The translations under genes were made by a program, and so were the position numbers. The notes under the pieces were generated by a model. It saw nothing but the letters and a program-made list of their open reading frames with translations, did no database searches and had not been told where the DNA came from. DNA of 36,201 nucleotides, taken from NCBI RefSeq assembly GCF_011881725.1, contig NZ_JAATUR010000044.1, positions 1 through 36,201 on the forward strand, read 5' to 3'. This DNA is from Escherichia coli. Lineage in GTDB: Bacteria; Pseudomonadota; Gammaproteobacteria; Enterobacterales; Enterobacteriaceae. The first letter of the stretch is position 1, and each line of letters begins with the position of its first letter. Of this stretch, positions 16,281 through 24,465 are shown piece by piece.

Positions 16281-17309
16281 CTATGCAGCAACGCCTTCTG
16301 GTGTTAGCGCCGCAATCTGCTTACGCCATTGCGCTTGCTCCGGTTCGCCTTCTGTACGTTGACCATAAAGTTGCGCTATCTGCGTACCATCATGGGCAAA
16401 CAATTCCAGGCTGGTCACATAGCCGTCACTGGCAGGTTTACGGGTAATCCAGGTTTCAGCAATGCTCTCTTCTAACAAATGAAGGGTAAATGTCGGATTG
16501 AAAATATTCAGCCAGCCTTTCATTGGCACCACTTTTTCGACCACACCAGTAAAAATCTGCACGCAACCACGGTTGCCGACAAACACCATGATTTCATTTC
16601 CATCTTGCTGGGCAGATTCCAGAATCTGCGCCAGCGCACTGTTGGGGACTTTGCAAGCCAGATCGTCTGCCACCAGATTAAACGCTTGCTGACGCGTCAA
16701 ATTGTGTCGCTTGAGCAGCGTAAAAAACTGATGGACATCTGTCATTGCACGCCACTCTTGCTCTACAGCATGGGCATCGGCGTCAGTGTGTCCGGTAGGC
16801 GTTTCAACCGTAGTTAACTCAAGCGGCGTGTTTTCCTCAACGATAAAGCGTGTCAGAAGCTCACTCCATGCCGCCATATCGGTATTGTCGGTGGCATAAA
16901 CTTTCAGTAATGCATCGCCCTGATGATCAAAGAACTGAATACTCTGGCGTTCACCGCGAGCCGTGTTTTCTTTTAGATGGAAAACGCTGGCCCACTGATT
17001 GAGAAACAGACGCAGATCCAGCGCGCGCGGATTGAGGATCAATCCAGCATGTCCGTTCAAGTGCTGGTTTGTGAACGCTCCAACTTGCTCATGGACGGCA
17101 TATTCATTACGACAAATGCATTTGGTTTCGCCAACGCTTTCCAGCGCCGCCAGAATGTCACGAATATCGTCACGCATCCGCCATGCATCATGCGTAACAC
17201 GAGCAAATGCCAACTCTGCTTCGCTAATATTCATTAAACCTGCGATGTCACGCGCGTACTTTCCAGGATTTTGTTCTTTTAACTCAAGCCAGCGTGTGTA
17301 GTGGTTCAT
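16281..17309 (-). CDS. chuS: Haem-degrading/haem-binding protein ChuS
   Basis: A 342-residue cytoplasmic protein made of two tandem HemS/ChuX-type repeats (about residues 1-170 and 180-340). The haem axial ligand His193 is present in AMTDVHQFF. ChuS accepts haem imported through ChuTUV and degrades it oxidatively, releasing iron under aerobic conditions; it also tolerates a storage/chaperone role. GGAAGGA lies well placed before the ATG. It is the second gene after chuA, 46 bases downstream of it, with a hairpin between that may tune its level. Confidence 0.95.
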   Translation of the reverse strand: MNHYTRWLELKEQNPGKYARDIAGLMNISEAELAFARVTHDAWRMRDDIRDILAALESVGETKCICRNEYAVHEQVGAFTNQHLNGHAGLILNPRALDLRLFLNQWASVFHLKENTARGERQSIQFFDHQGDALLKVYATDNTDMAAWSELLTRFIVEENTPLELTTVETPTGHTDADAHAVEQEWRAMTDVHQFFTLLKRHNLTRQQAFNLVADDLACKVPNSALAQILESAQQDGNEIMVFVGNRGCVQIFTGVVEKVVPMKGWLNIFNPTFTLHLLEESIAETWITRKPASDGYVTSLELFAHDGTQIAQLYGQRTEGEPEQAQWRKQIAALTPEGVAA

Positions 17310-17331
17310 TGTCTCTTCCTTCCAGATAAAC

Positions 17332-17349
17332 GCCCCGAAATATCGGGGC
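17332..17349 (-). other. Intercistronic hairpin chuA-chuS
   Basis: GCCCCGA pairs with TCGGGGC across a four-base loop immediately after chuA. In the transcript it is followed by GTTTATC, a poor U-tract. Likely a partial attenuator or RNA-stability element separating receptor and enzyme expression. Confidence 0.55.
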
Positions 17350-17355
17350 AGATGA

Positions 17356-19338
17356 TTACCATTGATAACTCACGAAAATTTTTCCATTACGGCCATCCTG
17401 TGGGATCCCCTGCGGCGACCAGTACTCTTTATCGAAGGCGTTACCCAACACCAGAGTGGTGGTCATACCTTTTAGCGCCTGTTGTCCTTGATAACTGACG
17501 TAGAAATCATTCACGCCGTAGCCCGGTTGTTTGCTGTAACTGCTGCTGATATGTGTTGAGCGATCGGCAAACGTCCCGACCCAACCGACAGAAAAACCAC
17601 TGTGGGCAATGGGAATATTCAGGGTGCTGGTAACAGTATCCGGGTTAATACTGGAGATATATTCGCCGGTATCGGTGTCTTTGCCACGGGTACGGTTATA
17701 GGCTACATCAAGGCTAAACAGATCAGTGGTATATTTCGTCATCACATCCCAGCCCCAGATTTTGGCATTAGGGACGTTATAAGACATGGTTGTCGCCGCC
17801 GCGAAATCAACGGTTGTGGAGATGTAATCCTTCGCTTTGGTATCAAAGTAGCTGGCTTTAAATTCCAGAGCATCATTGGACAACATCAGGTCATCAAAAC
17901 GCAGCCCAAAGCCGTACTCCTGAGTTTCGTTGGTTTCCGGACGTAAGTTAGGGTTTGGCACCCAATAGTTTGTATAGAAGCGACCAATCGAGAAGTGCTT
18001 AGAATCGTTATACATTTCGCCCATCGTCGGGGCGCGGAATGCCTGGGCATATGAGCCAAATAACATCAGCCAGTGGGTCGGGTTGATAGTCATCCCTGCG
18101 CGAGACGACCATTTGTCGGCATCAACATCTTTGTAACCGTCACTACTACCGCGATAGCTGTCATAGCGTGTTCCGCCGAGCAGAGTAATAGGCAGATCGC
18201 GTAAGGTGATCTCATCCTGTAGCCAACCAGAGCTGAAATCGATTTTCGCTTGCGGGAATCCTGTCGTCGCGCCGCCCGGATGCTGTTCCTGACGATAATA
18301 CTCACCGCCATACGTCATTAAGTGAGAAGTGAAACTATCGGCAAACAGAGTGGAACGGTTCTCCAGTTTGGCCCCTTTTGTTGTCTGTTCACGGTACTCG
18401 CCGGAACTCCCCGTGTTCTGCGCATTAATACGGACTTCCGACCAGTAAACTTTGGCATCGGCATTTAACCAGTCATTACCCAACGGAGCGAGTTTATAAG
18501 CAAGCTGCGCATCGCGTTGAATCGTTGAACGATCAACCATCGGGTTGCTGCTATCAGAAGCCTCAACGGTCTGCGGATTTTTTGGTTCACGCGCGTCGTT
18601 GTTGTAGTAACGCACTAATCCGCTCAGCGCCTGGGCAGAATCAATTTGCCAGGTTCCTTTCGCCAGCATGTTGTTAATGGACTCATCATTCGGCGCGGTT
18701 TCGCCGTTACTCTGGCGTAAATCACCGCGATCGCGACTGGACCAGGCCACAATACCATCCAGATTTTCAGTTCGACCAAACGCACTCGCGCCTAATCCCA
18801 GACTGTGATCGCCCGTGCCGCCAGTACCAAATACACGAAAACCGCTGCTTTGTCCTTCCTGCAATAAATCTTTCGCATCGACCGTATCGTAGGAGATCAC
18901 CCCACCCAGCGCACCACTGCCATACAGTAATGCTGAAGGTCCACGGACAATCTCAACACGCTTAATCAGTGCCGGATCGAGGAAAGTACCATTCAGATGT
19001 CCTGTATCGGTTCCCTGACGAACACCATCAACCAGAGTCAGCACACCGCGATGGTCATAGCCACGCATGTTCACATCCTGACCGTTGGTTCGTCCGGTAC
19101 CATCAAGGGTTATTCCAGGAACATGGCGTAGCAGATCGGTGGCTGAAGTGGCTGTTTGGTTTTCAGGGGCGGAAGTGTCGATAACGCTGACCATCATTGG
19201 TGCTTCGAAGGAACTGCGGGCATTCCCTGTTGCTGTAACGGTCATGGTTTCAGTAGCGAAAGCCGTCGTCGGCAAAGTGGCGGAAACAGCCAAAGCCAAC
19301 AAACTAAAACGCAACGAGGTAAATTGCGGACGTGACAT
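17356..19338 (-). CDS. chuA: TonB-dependent haem/haemoglobin receptor ChuA
   Basis: A 660-residue outer membrane receptor. A 28-residue signal peptide ends TTAFA, and the mature protein begins with the TonB box region TETMTVTATG. The plug domain follows and carries the haem ligand His86 of mature numbering (GTDTGHLNG). The barrel includes the haem-receptor FRAP...PNPNLRPE block near residues 425-470 and ends in the aromatic YQW typical of outer membrane barrels. It takes up haem from haemoglobin and is a marker of virulent phylogroups. Regulation visible in the sequence: a Fur box at 19629-19647, a 290-nt leader, and a hairpin occluding the Shine-Dalgarno. Confidence 0.97.
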   Translation of the reverse strand: MSRPQFTSLRFSLLALAVSATLPTTAFATETMTVTATGNARSSFEAPMMVSVIDTSAPENQTATSATDLLRHVPGITLDGTGRTNGQDVNMRGYDHRGVLTLVDGVRQGTDTGHLNGTFLDPALIKRVEIVRGPSALLYGSGALGGVISYDTVDAKDLLQEGQSSGFRVFGTGGTGDHSLGLGASAFGRTENLDGIVAWSSRDRGDLRQSNGETAPNDESINNMLAKGTWQIDSAQALSGLVRYYNNDAREPKNPQTVEASDSSNPMVDRSTIQRDAQLAYKLAPLGNDWLNADAKVYWSEVRINAQNTGSSGEYREQTTKGAKLENRSTLFADSFTSHLMTYGGEYYRQEQHPGGATTGFPQAKIDFSSGWLQDEITLRDLPITLLGGTRYDSYRGSSDGYKDVDADKWSSRAGMTINPTHWLMLFGSYAQAFRAPTMGEMYNDSKHFSIGRFYTNYWVPNPNLRPETNETQEYGFGLRFDDLMLSNDALEFKASYFDTKAKDYISTTVDFAAATTMSYNVPNAKIWGWDVMTKYTTDLFSLDVAYNRTRGKDTDTGEYISSINPDTVTSTLNIPIAHSGFSVGWVGTFADRSTHISSSYSKQPGYGVNDFYVSYQGQQALKGMTTTLVLGNAFDKEYWSPQGIPQDGRNGKIFVSYQW

Positions 19339-19342
19339 AGCG

Positions 19343-19360
19343 ATTCTCCATGAGGAAAAT
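19343..19360 (-). promoter_or_regulatory. FourU-type RNA thermometer over the chuA ribosome binding site
   Basis: In the chuA mRNA, AUUUUCC pairs with GGAGAAU through a four-base loop (seven pairs, one of them U-G), ending four bases before the start codon. The run of four U pairs with the AGAA end of the Shine-Dalgarno region. This is the arrangement described for shuA/chuA, where melting near 37 degrees frees the ribosome binding site. Confidence 0.8.
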
Positions 19361-19450
19361 AAAAAATGCTGGCTGCCTGGGTAAAAACCGGGGTGGCTGG
19401 CGAAAAATAAATTTATTGATGATTCAAGGCGATAAAACTCGCCTGAGGGA

Positions 19451-19534
19451 TCAACTGGCGTTTATATCCCGTGAAATCGTCAGATATTTCTGGCAATTCA
19501 GCAAAAGCACGCCCTCTTTGTCAGGCAAAGTCAT
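19451..19534 (-). CDS. Possible 27-residue leader ORF upstream of chuA
   Basis: The ATG at 19534 (complement) opens a 27-codon frame starting MTLPDKEGVLLLNCQKYLT, ending with TGA at 19451-19453, inside the Fur-controlled chuA leader. No strong Shine-Dalgarno precedes it and I recognise no domain. It does not resemble the HemP/HmuP family. I recall a report of a small protein, ChuP, encoded in the chuA leader of uropathogenic E. coli, but cannot confirm that this is that ORF. Confidence 0.3.
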   Translation of the reverse strand: MTLPDKEGVLLLNCQKYLTISRDINAS

Positions 19535-19628
19535 TCGCCACGTCTGGGGTGTAGAGTGCTGTGCGTTATCCCTTACAAAAGATACGAACTTGTTATACAC
19601 AATGTCATATTTTGTTAAAATCAAATGT

Positions 19629-19647
19629 GATAATGAGAATTATTATC
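19629..19647. promoter_or_regulatory. Fur box of chuA
   Basis: GATAATGAGAATTATTATC matches 17 of 19 positions of the Fur consensus (GATAATGATAATCATTATC). It lies about 290 bp upstream of chuA, so iron-replete Fur would repress chuA and chuS. Confidence 0.88.
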
Positions 19648-19970
19648 GATCAATTTTTTATGATCAAGCTTTTTTTAATCCCTATTCACACAGTAAACAG
19701 GGGGTTATAAAATCTGTTTATGTCTCATCAACCGTCGCATCACTGGCGTAATTCCTCCCGCTGGCCCGCAACAAAAGCCTTGTAGTTAACGGCACCTCCC
19801 TTCGCTCTGCAATCCGCGAATTCTCTGGGATTCCAGCTTTATTCCACTCCGAGATTTTGTCGTTACAAAGAAGGTTAGCTGACGAAGTATCTTGATAAAA
19901 ATCAAAAATAAATACGCTTGTAACGCCTTACATATTGAATCGACGGTTGTATTTCATATATAACTCAAAT

Positions 19971-19989
19971 GATAATCATGATCATTCTC
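19971..19989. promoter_or_regulatory. Fur box of the chuTWXYUV operon
   Basis: GATAATCATGATCATTCTC matches 16 of 19 positions of the Fur consensus and sits upstream of chuT. The 773-bp chuA-chuT interval therefore carries one Fur site per divergent unit, about 340 bp apart. The middle of the interval (19650-19970) contains no supported gene. Confidence 0.82.
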
Positions 19990-20111
19990 AATTTGATAAG
20001 AGTTCTCATATGATGTCAAGGATCACCATCAGGCCACTTCGTTTTCCCCCACTGACGTTGGGCATTTCAGTAGCGGCCTCCGCCGCGAAGAACACAGCAA
20101 AACGTCTCCCC

Positions 20112-20936
20112 ATGAAAAAACTGTTTACGGCAGTGTTGGCTCTTAGCTGGGCCTATGGCGCTACAGCAGCTGAACGCATTGTGGTCGCGGGAGGATCACT
20201 GACGGAACTGATCTACGCGATGGGTGCTGGCGAGCGTGTGGTTGGTGTTGATGAAACGACATCTTATCCACCAGAAACCACCAAACTGCCGCATATTGGC
20301 TACTGGAAACAACTAAGCAGCGAAGGCATTTTGTCACTTCGCCCGGATAGCGTAATTACCTGGCAGGATGCAGGGCCGCAAATTGTGCTCGACCAGCTAC
20401 GGGCGCAAAAGGTCAACGTCGTCACTCTGCCACGTGTACCAGCCACCCTTGAGCAGATGTACGCCAACATTCGCCAACTGGCAAAAACATTACAGGTTCC
20501 TGAACAAGGCGACGCGCTGGTGACACAAATCAATCAACGCCTGGAGCGAGTACAGCAAAGCGTGGCGGCAAAAAAAGCCCCGGTTAAAGCGATGTTTATT
20601 CTTTCCGCTGGCGGAAGTGCGCCACAGGTTGCTGGTAAAGGCAGCGTCGCGGACGCCATTCTGTCGCTTGCCGGGGCAGAAAACGTCGCTACTCACCAGC
20701 AGTACAAAAGCTACAGCGCGGAATCGCTGATTGCGGCTAACCCTGAAGTGATTGTCGTAACCTCACAAATGGTCGATGGCGATATTAATCGGCTACGTTC
20801 TATTGCCGGAATTACCCACACCGCCGCCTGGAAGAACCAGCGCATTATCACCGTTGATCAAAACCTGATTCTGGGAATGGGCCCGCGTATTGCTGATGTC
20901 GTTGAGTCTTTACACCAGCAGCTCTGGCCGCAATAA
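20112..20936 (+). CDS. chuT: Periplasmic haem-binding protein ChuT
   Basis: A 274-residue class III (BtuF/FhuD-like) substrate-binding protein carrying haem from ChuA to ChuUV. The start at 20112 gives a clean signal peptide (MKKLFTAVLALSWAYGATAA, then ERIVVAGG). The binding-protein core follows with GGSLTELIYAMG and GYWKQLSSEGILSLRPD. The frame stays open upstream to 19935, and ATGs at 20010/20013 have a better Shine-Dalgarno (GATAAGAG), but starting there would bury the signal peptide behind about 34 residues, so I prefer 20112. First gene of the chuTWXYUV unit; 19 bases separate it from chuW. Confidence 0.92.
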   Translation: MKKLFTAVLALSWAYGATAAERIVVAGGSLTELIYAMGAGERVVGVDETTSYPPETTKLPHIGYWKQLSSEGILSLRPDSVITWQDAGPQIVLDQLRAQKVNVVTLPRVPATLEQMYANIRQLAKTLQVPEQGDALVTQINQRLERVQQSVAAKKAPVKAMFILSAGGSAPQVAGKGSVADAILSLAGAENVATHQQYKSYSAESLIAANPEVIVVTSQMVDGDINRLRSIAGITHTAAWKNQRIITVDQNLILGMGPRIADVVESLHQQLWPQ

Positions 20937-20955
20937 ACGGATTTAAATCAGACGT

Positions 20956-22293
20956 ATGAACACAAATAACACCCTCGATCTCACACCACATTTTGCTTTA
21001 GACGGTGACCAGCCATTTAAAGACAGGCGCGCCATGATGCCGTTTCGTGGGGCCATTCCGGTCGCCAAAGAGCAACTGGCACAGACCTGGCAAGAGATGA
21101 TCAATCAAACGGCATCACCACGTAAACGACTGGTTTACCTACACATTCCTTTTTGTGCGACACACTGCACGTTTTGTGGTTTTTACCAGAACCGTTTTAC
21201 TGAAGATGCGTGTGCGCATTATACCGATGCTCTGATTCGAGAAATCGAGCTGGAGGCAGACAGCGTATTACATCAGTCCGCGCCCATCCACGCGGTCTAT
21301 TTCGGTGGCGGTACGCCTTCCGCGCTCTCGGCACGCGATTTGGCAAGAATCATCACCACACTACGAGAGAAATTACCACTGGCACCCGACTGTGAAATCA
21401 CCATTGAAGGCCGGGTACTGAATTTTGACGCTGACCGGATAGACGCTTGCCTTGATGCGGGAGCAAACCGCTTCTCAATTGGTATTCAGTCATTTAACAG
21501 TAAAATCCGCAAAAAAATGGCACGCACCTCGGATGGTCCAACCGCCATTGCGTTTATGGAAAACCTGGTCAAACGCGACCGTGCTGCGGTGGTCTGTGAC
21601 CTGTTGTTTGGCCTGCCAGGTCAGGATGCGCAAACCTGGGGAGAAGATCTGGCTATTGCCCGCAATATCGGCCTCGACGGCGTCGATCTCTATGCGCTCA
21701 ATGTCCTGCCCAACACGCCACTGGGCAAAGCCGTGGAAAATGGACGCACGACCGTACCTTCTCCGGCAGAACGTCGCGATCTTTATCTGCAAGGATGTGA
21801 TTTTATGGATGATGCCGGTTGGCGCTGCATCAGCAACAGCCACTGGGGCCGTACCACCCGCGAACGCAATCTCTATAACCTGCTGATTAAACAAGGTGCC
21901 GACTGCCTTGCCTTTGGTTCTGGCGCAGGCGGTTCGATTAATGGTTACTCCTGGATGAACGAACGCAATCTGCAGAGCTGGCATGAATCCGTCGCGGCAG
22001 GCAAAAAACCGCTGATGATGATCATGCGTAACGCCGAACGTAATGCGCAGTGGCGTCATACCTTGCAGTCAGGTATTGAAACAGCGCGTGTACCGCTGGA
22101 TGAACTCACGCCACATGCCGAAAAACTTGCACCGTTACTGGCCCAGTGGCACCAAAAAGGCTTAAGCCGCGATGCGTCAACTTGCCTGCGATTGACCAAT
22201 GAGGGGCGTTTTTGGGCAAGCAACATTTTGCAGTCTCTTAATGAACTGATTCAGGTACTTAATGCGCCCGCAATTGCGCGTGAAAAACCATAA
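20956..22293 (+). CDS. chuW: Radical SAM anaerobic haem-degrading enzyme ChuW (anaerobilin synthase)
   Basis: A 445-residue radical SAM protein of the HemN/HutW clade. The iron-sulfur CxxxCxxC is Cys67, Cys71 and Cys74 (FCATHCTFC). The SAM-binding GGGTPS follows near residue 120 and RFSIGIQSF near 175. ChuW opens the haem porphyrin ring anaerobically using a primary carbon radical and methyl transfer, giving anaerobilin and free iron. It complements the oxygen-requiring ChuS. It is co-transcribed with chuX (12 bases downstream). HemN itself (coproporphyrinogen dehydrogenase) is the alternative reading by homology, but context and length favour ChuW. Confidence 0.94.
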   Translation: MNTNNTLDLTPHFALDGDQPFKDRRAMMPFRGAIPVAKEQLAQTWQEMINQTASPRKRLVYLHIPFCATHCTFCGFYQNRFTEDACAHYTDALIREIELEADSVLHQSAPIHAVYFGGGTPSALSARDLARIITTLREKLPLAPDCEITIEGRVLNFDADRIDACLDAGANRFSIGIQSFNSKIRKKMARTSDGPTAIAFMENLVKRDRAAVVCDLLFGLPGQDAQTWGEDLAIARNIGLDGVDLYALNVLPNTPLGKAVENGRTTVPSPAERRDLYLQGCDFMDDAGWRCISNSHWGRTTRERNLYNLLIKQGADCLAFGSGAGGSINGYSWMNERNLQSWHESVAAGKKPLMMIMRNAERNAQWRHTLQSGIETARVPLDELTPHAEKLAPLLAQWHQKGLSRDASTCLRLTNEGRFWASNILQSLNELIQVLNAPAIAREKP

Positions 22294-22305
22294 CAGGAGT
22301 AATTT

Positions 22306-22800
22306 ATGAGCCATGTCTCGTTACAGGAATTTTTGAAAACAGAGCCGGACGGTACGCTGGAGGCGGTTGCCGAGCAATACAACACCACACTGCTGGAGGT
22401 AGTGAAAAATCTGCCCTCCTCTACCGTAGTGTCAGGCGATAAATTCGACACCGTCTGGGATACCGTCTGCGAATGGGGCAAGGTCACTACACTGGTGCAT
22501 ACTGCCGATGTGATCCTCGAATTTAGCGGTGAACTGCCTTCGGGTTTCCATCGCCACGGCTATTTCAACCTGCGAGGAAAACACGGCATGTCCGGGCATA
22601 TCAAGGCAGAAAACTGCACGCATATCGCCCTGGTCGAACGTAAATTTATGGGCATGGACACCGCATCCATTCTCTTTTTCAACAAAGAAGGCAGCGCCAT
22701 GCTGAAAATCTTCCTCGGCAGAGATGACCATCGTCAGCTGCTGAACGAGCAAGTTAATGCTTTCCATGTGCTGGCTGCATCCCTGAAGGAAGAAGCCTGA
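22306..22800 (+). CDS. chuX: Haem utilisation carrier protein ChuX (HutX family)
   Basis: A 164-residue single-domain HutX/ChuX protein, structurally like one ChuS repeat. Conserved blocks are FHRHGYFNLRGKHGMSGHI and the C-terminal FLGRDDHRQL. It binds haem in the cytosol and is thought to hand it to the degrading enzymes. AGGAG lies six bases before the ATG. Its stop codon overlaps the chuY start (TGATG), implying translational coupling. Confidence 0.93.
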   Translation: MSHVSLQEFLKTEPDGTLEAVAEQYNTTLLEVVKNLPSSTVVSGDKFDTVWDTVCEWGKVTTLVHTADVILEFSGELPSGFHRHGYFNLRGKHGMSGHIKAENCTHIALVERKFMGMDTASILFFNKEGSAMLKIFLGRDDHRQLLNEQVNAFHVLAASLKEEA

Positions 22801-23423
22801 TGACGCCGTGGCTACTGTTTGGTGCGGGTGGAAAAGGCGTCGGGGCCAGAACACTTGAACTGGCACTGGCGGAACAACGTCCGGTCGTTGCTGTCGTTCG
22901 TAATGCCGATACCGCGACGAAACTGGCGCAACAAGGCGTGCGGTTTTTTACTGGCGACGCCTGTGATGCCAGCGTGGTCGCAGCCGCCTGCCGCGCGGCT
23001 GGCCCGGATGCGCTTGTCATCTCAACAATGGGCGGCGCTCAGGAATATCTGGCCCACAGAACGGTGATTGACGAGGCCGAAAAAGCAGGCATCACACGCA
23101 TGATTCTGGTGACTTCACTGGGCTGCGGCGATAGCTGGCCGTTTTTATCGGATCGGGCAAAGGCCGCGTTTGGTCAGGCGGTACGGGAAAAAACTCTGGC
23201 GGAAAGTTGGTTGCAAACCAGTCAGCTTGACTACGCCATTCTCCGTCCTGGCGGCCTGCTTGATGGTGAGGCAACGAGCAGAGCGCAACGCATACAAAAT
23301 CAGGAATGTCATGGTTTTGTCCGCCGTGCCGATGTCGCCGCACATATCCATGAACTGGCAAATGCGCCAGCACTCAACAAGCAGATCTACAGTCTGATTG
23401 AACCGGACCTGAAACCGGCGTAA
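22800..23423 (+). CDS. chuY: NAD(P)H-dependent anaerobilin reductase ChuY
   Basis: A 207-residue NAD(P)-binding protein of the atypical short-chain dehydrogenase type. The glycine-rich GAGGKGVGARTLE at residues 7-19 follows the first strand, and RMILVTSLGCGD is near residue 100. It resembles biliverdin reductase-like enzymes. ChuY reduces anaerobilin made by ChuW, preventing accumulation of a toxic tetrapyrrole. The start overlaps chuX by one base. A GC-rich hairpin and 49 bases separate it from chuU. Confidence 0.92.
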   Translation: MTPWLLFGAGGKGVGARTLELALAEQRPVVAVVRNADTATKLAQQGVRFFTGDACDASVVAAACRAAGPDALVISTMGGAQEYLAHRTVIDEAEKAGITRMILVTSLGCGDSWPFLSDRAKAAFGQAVREKTLAESWLQTSQLDYAILRPGGLLDGEATSRAQRIQNQECHGFVRRADVAAHIHELANAPALNKQIYSLIEPDLKPA

Positions 23424-23429
23424 TCCCCC

Positions 23430-23450
23430 CGGCGCGGCATGTCCGCGCCG
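23430..23450 (+). other. GC-rich intercistronic hairpin chuY-chuU
   Basis: CGGCGCGG pairs with CCGCGCCG (eight pairs, five-base loop) between chuY and chuU. No U-tract follows, so it is probably an RNA-stability or processing element rather than a terminator. Confidence 0.5.
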
Positions 23451-23472
23451 TAATGTCGTAACGGAGTTTTGC

Positions 23473-24465
23473 GTGCTCAAGGATTCACTCTCTTCCGCCA
23501 GGATCTTTATGGGGCTATCACTATTATTGCTAGCCCTGGTGTTGTTCGGCGCCAGTCAGGGTGCACTAAAAATCAGTTTTAGTGCCCTTTTTGATGAGGA
23601 ATACCGCGATATCTGGCTCAATATTCGTCTGCCACGGGTTTTGCTGGCGGTGCTGGTAGGTGCGGCATTGGCAACCGCCGGGGTGATTATGCAGGGGCTT
23701 TTTCGCAACCCCATGGCTGACCCTGGATTACTCGGCGTCAGCAGCGGTTCCGCATTAATGGTCGGCGTGGCGATTGTGCTGCCTTTCTCTTTTCCGGTAG
23801 TACTGGTGCTCTATGAACAGATGGTTTTTGCCATCGCCGGAAGTTTAGTGGTCTGTACCATTATTTTCCTCATCACGCAGCGCCATCGTGATGGCAGCAT
23901 GATGCAATTGTTACTCGCTGGAATCGCCATCAATGCTTTGTGCGGGGCGGCGATCGGTATACTGAGTTATATAGGCGATGAGCAACAATTGCGACAACTC
24001 ACATTGTGGATGATGGGCAATCTCGGACAGGCGCAATGGCCGACGTTATTCGTCGCCAGCTCCTTTATTCTGCCAGCCATTATGGCGACAACCTGTCTCG
24101 CCGGGACGCTAAATTTACTCCAGCTCGGTGATGAAGAAGCCCACTACCTCGGCGTGAACGTTAAGCTTAAACGCCAGCAATTACTGTTAGTAAGCTCACT
24201 GCTCGTTGGCGCTGCCGTATCGGTAAGCGGCATTATCGGCTTTATTGGTCTGGTGATCCCGCATCTGATTCGCATGACTAGCGGGGCAAATCACCGCTGG
24301 CTAATCCCTTGTTCCGCCCTCGCCGGAGCCTGTTTATTGCTGATGGCAGACACGCTTGCCCGCACGCTGGTACAGCCAGCAGAAATGCCTGTGGGATTAT
24401 TAACCAGCCTGCTTGGTGGTCCTTATTTTATGTGGTTGATTCTGCGCAACCGGAGGATCTCATGA
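23473..24465 (+). CDS. chuU: Haem ABC transporter permease ChuU
   Basis: A 330-residue inner membrane permease of the FecCD/BtuC family with about nine or ten helices. Family blocks visible are RLPRVLLAVLVGAALATAGV, QGLFRNPMADPGLLGVSSG, and the C-terminal GFIGLVIPHLIRM, which contacts the ATPase. The start is GTG at 23473 with ACGGAG six bases upstream. It dimerises with two ChuV subunits to pump haem from ChuT into the cytosol. Its stop overlaps the chuV start (ATGA). Confidence 0.94.
   Translation: MLKDSLSSARIFMGLSLLLLALVLFGASQGALKISFSALFDEEYRDIWLNIRLPRVLLAVLVGAALATAGVIMQGLFRNPMADPGLLGVSSGSALMVGVAIVLPFSFPVVLVLYEQMVFAIAGSLVVCTIIFLITQRHRDGSMMQLLLAGIAINALCGAAIGILSYIGDEQQLRQLTLWMMGNLGQAQWPTLFVASSFILPAIMATTCLAGTLNLLQLGDEEAHYLGVNVKLKRQQLLLVSSLLVGAAVSVSGIIGFIGLVIPHLIRMTSGANHRWLIPCSALAGACLLLMADTLARTLVQPAEMPVGLLTSLLGGPYFMWLILRNRRIS

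Noticed and set aside
19350..19751. 133-codon plus-strand ORF in the chuA-chuT gap
   Set aside because: It covers the chuA leader, thermometer and Fur box on the opposite strand, and has no Shine-Dalgarno or domain signature.
20956..22293. ChuW as a second coproporphyrinogen dehydrogenase (HemN)
   Set aside because: The radical SAM motifs are shared, but the location in the haem-uptake operon between chuT and chuX identifies the anaerobic haem-degrading branch.
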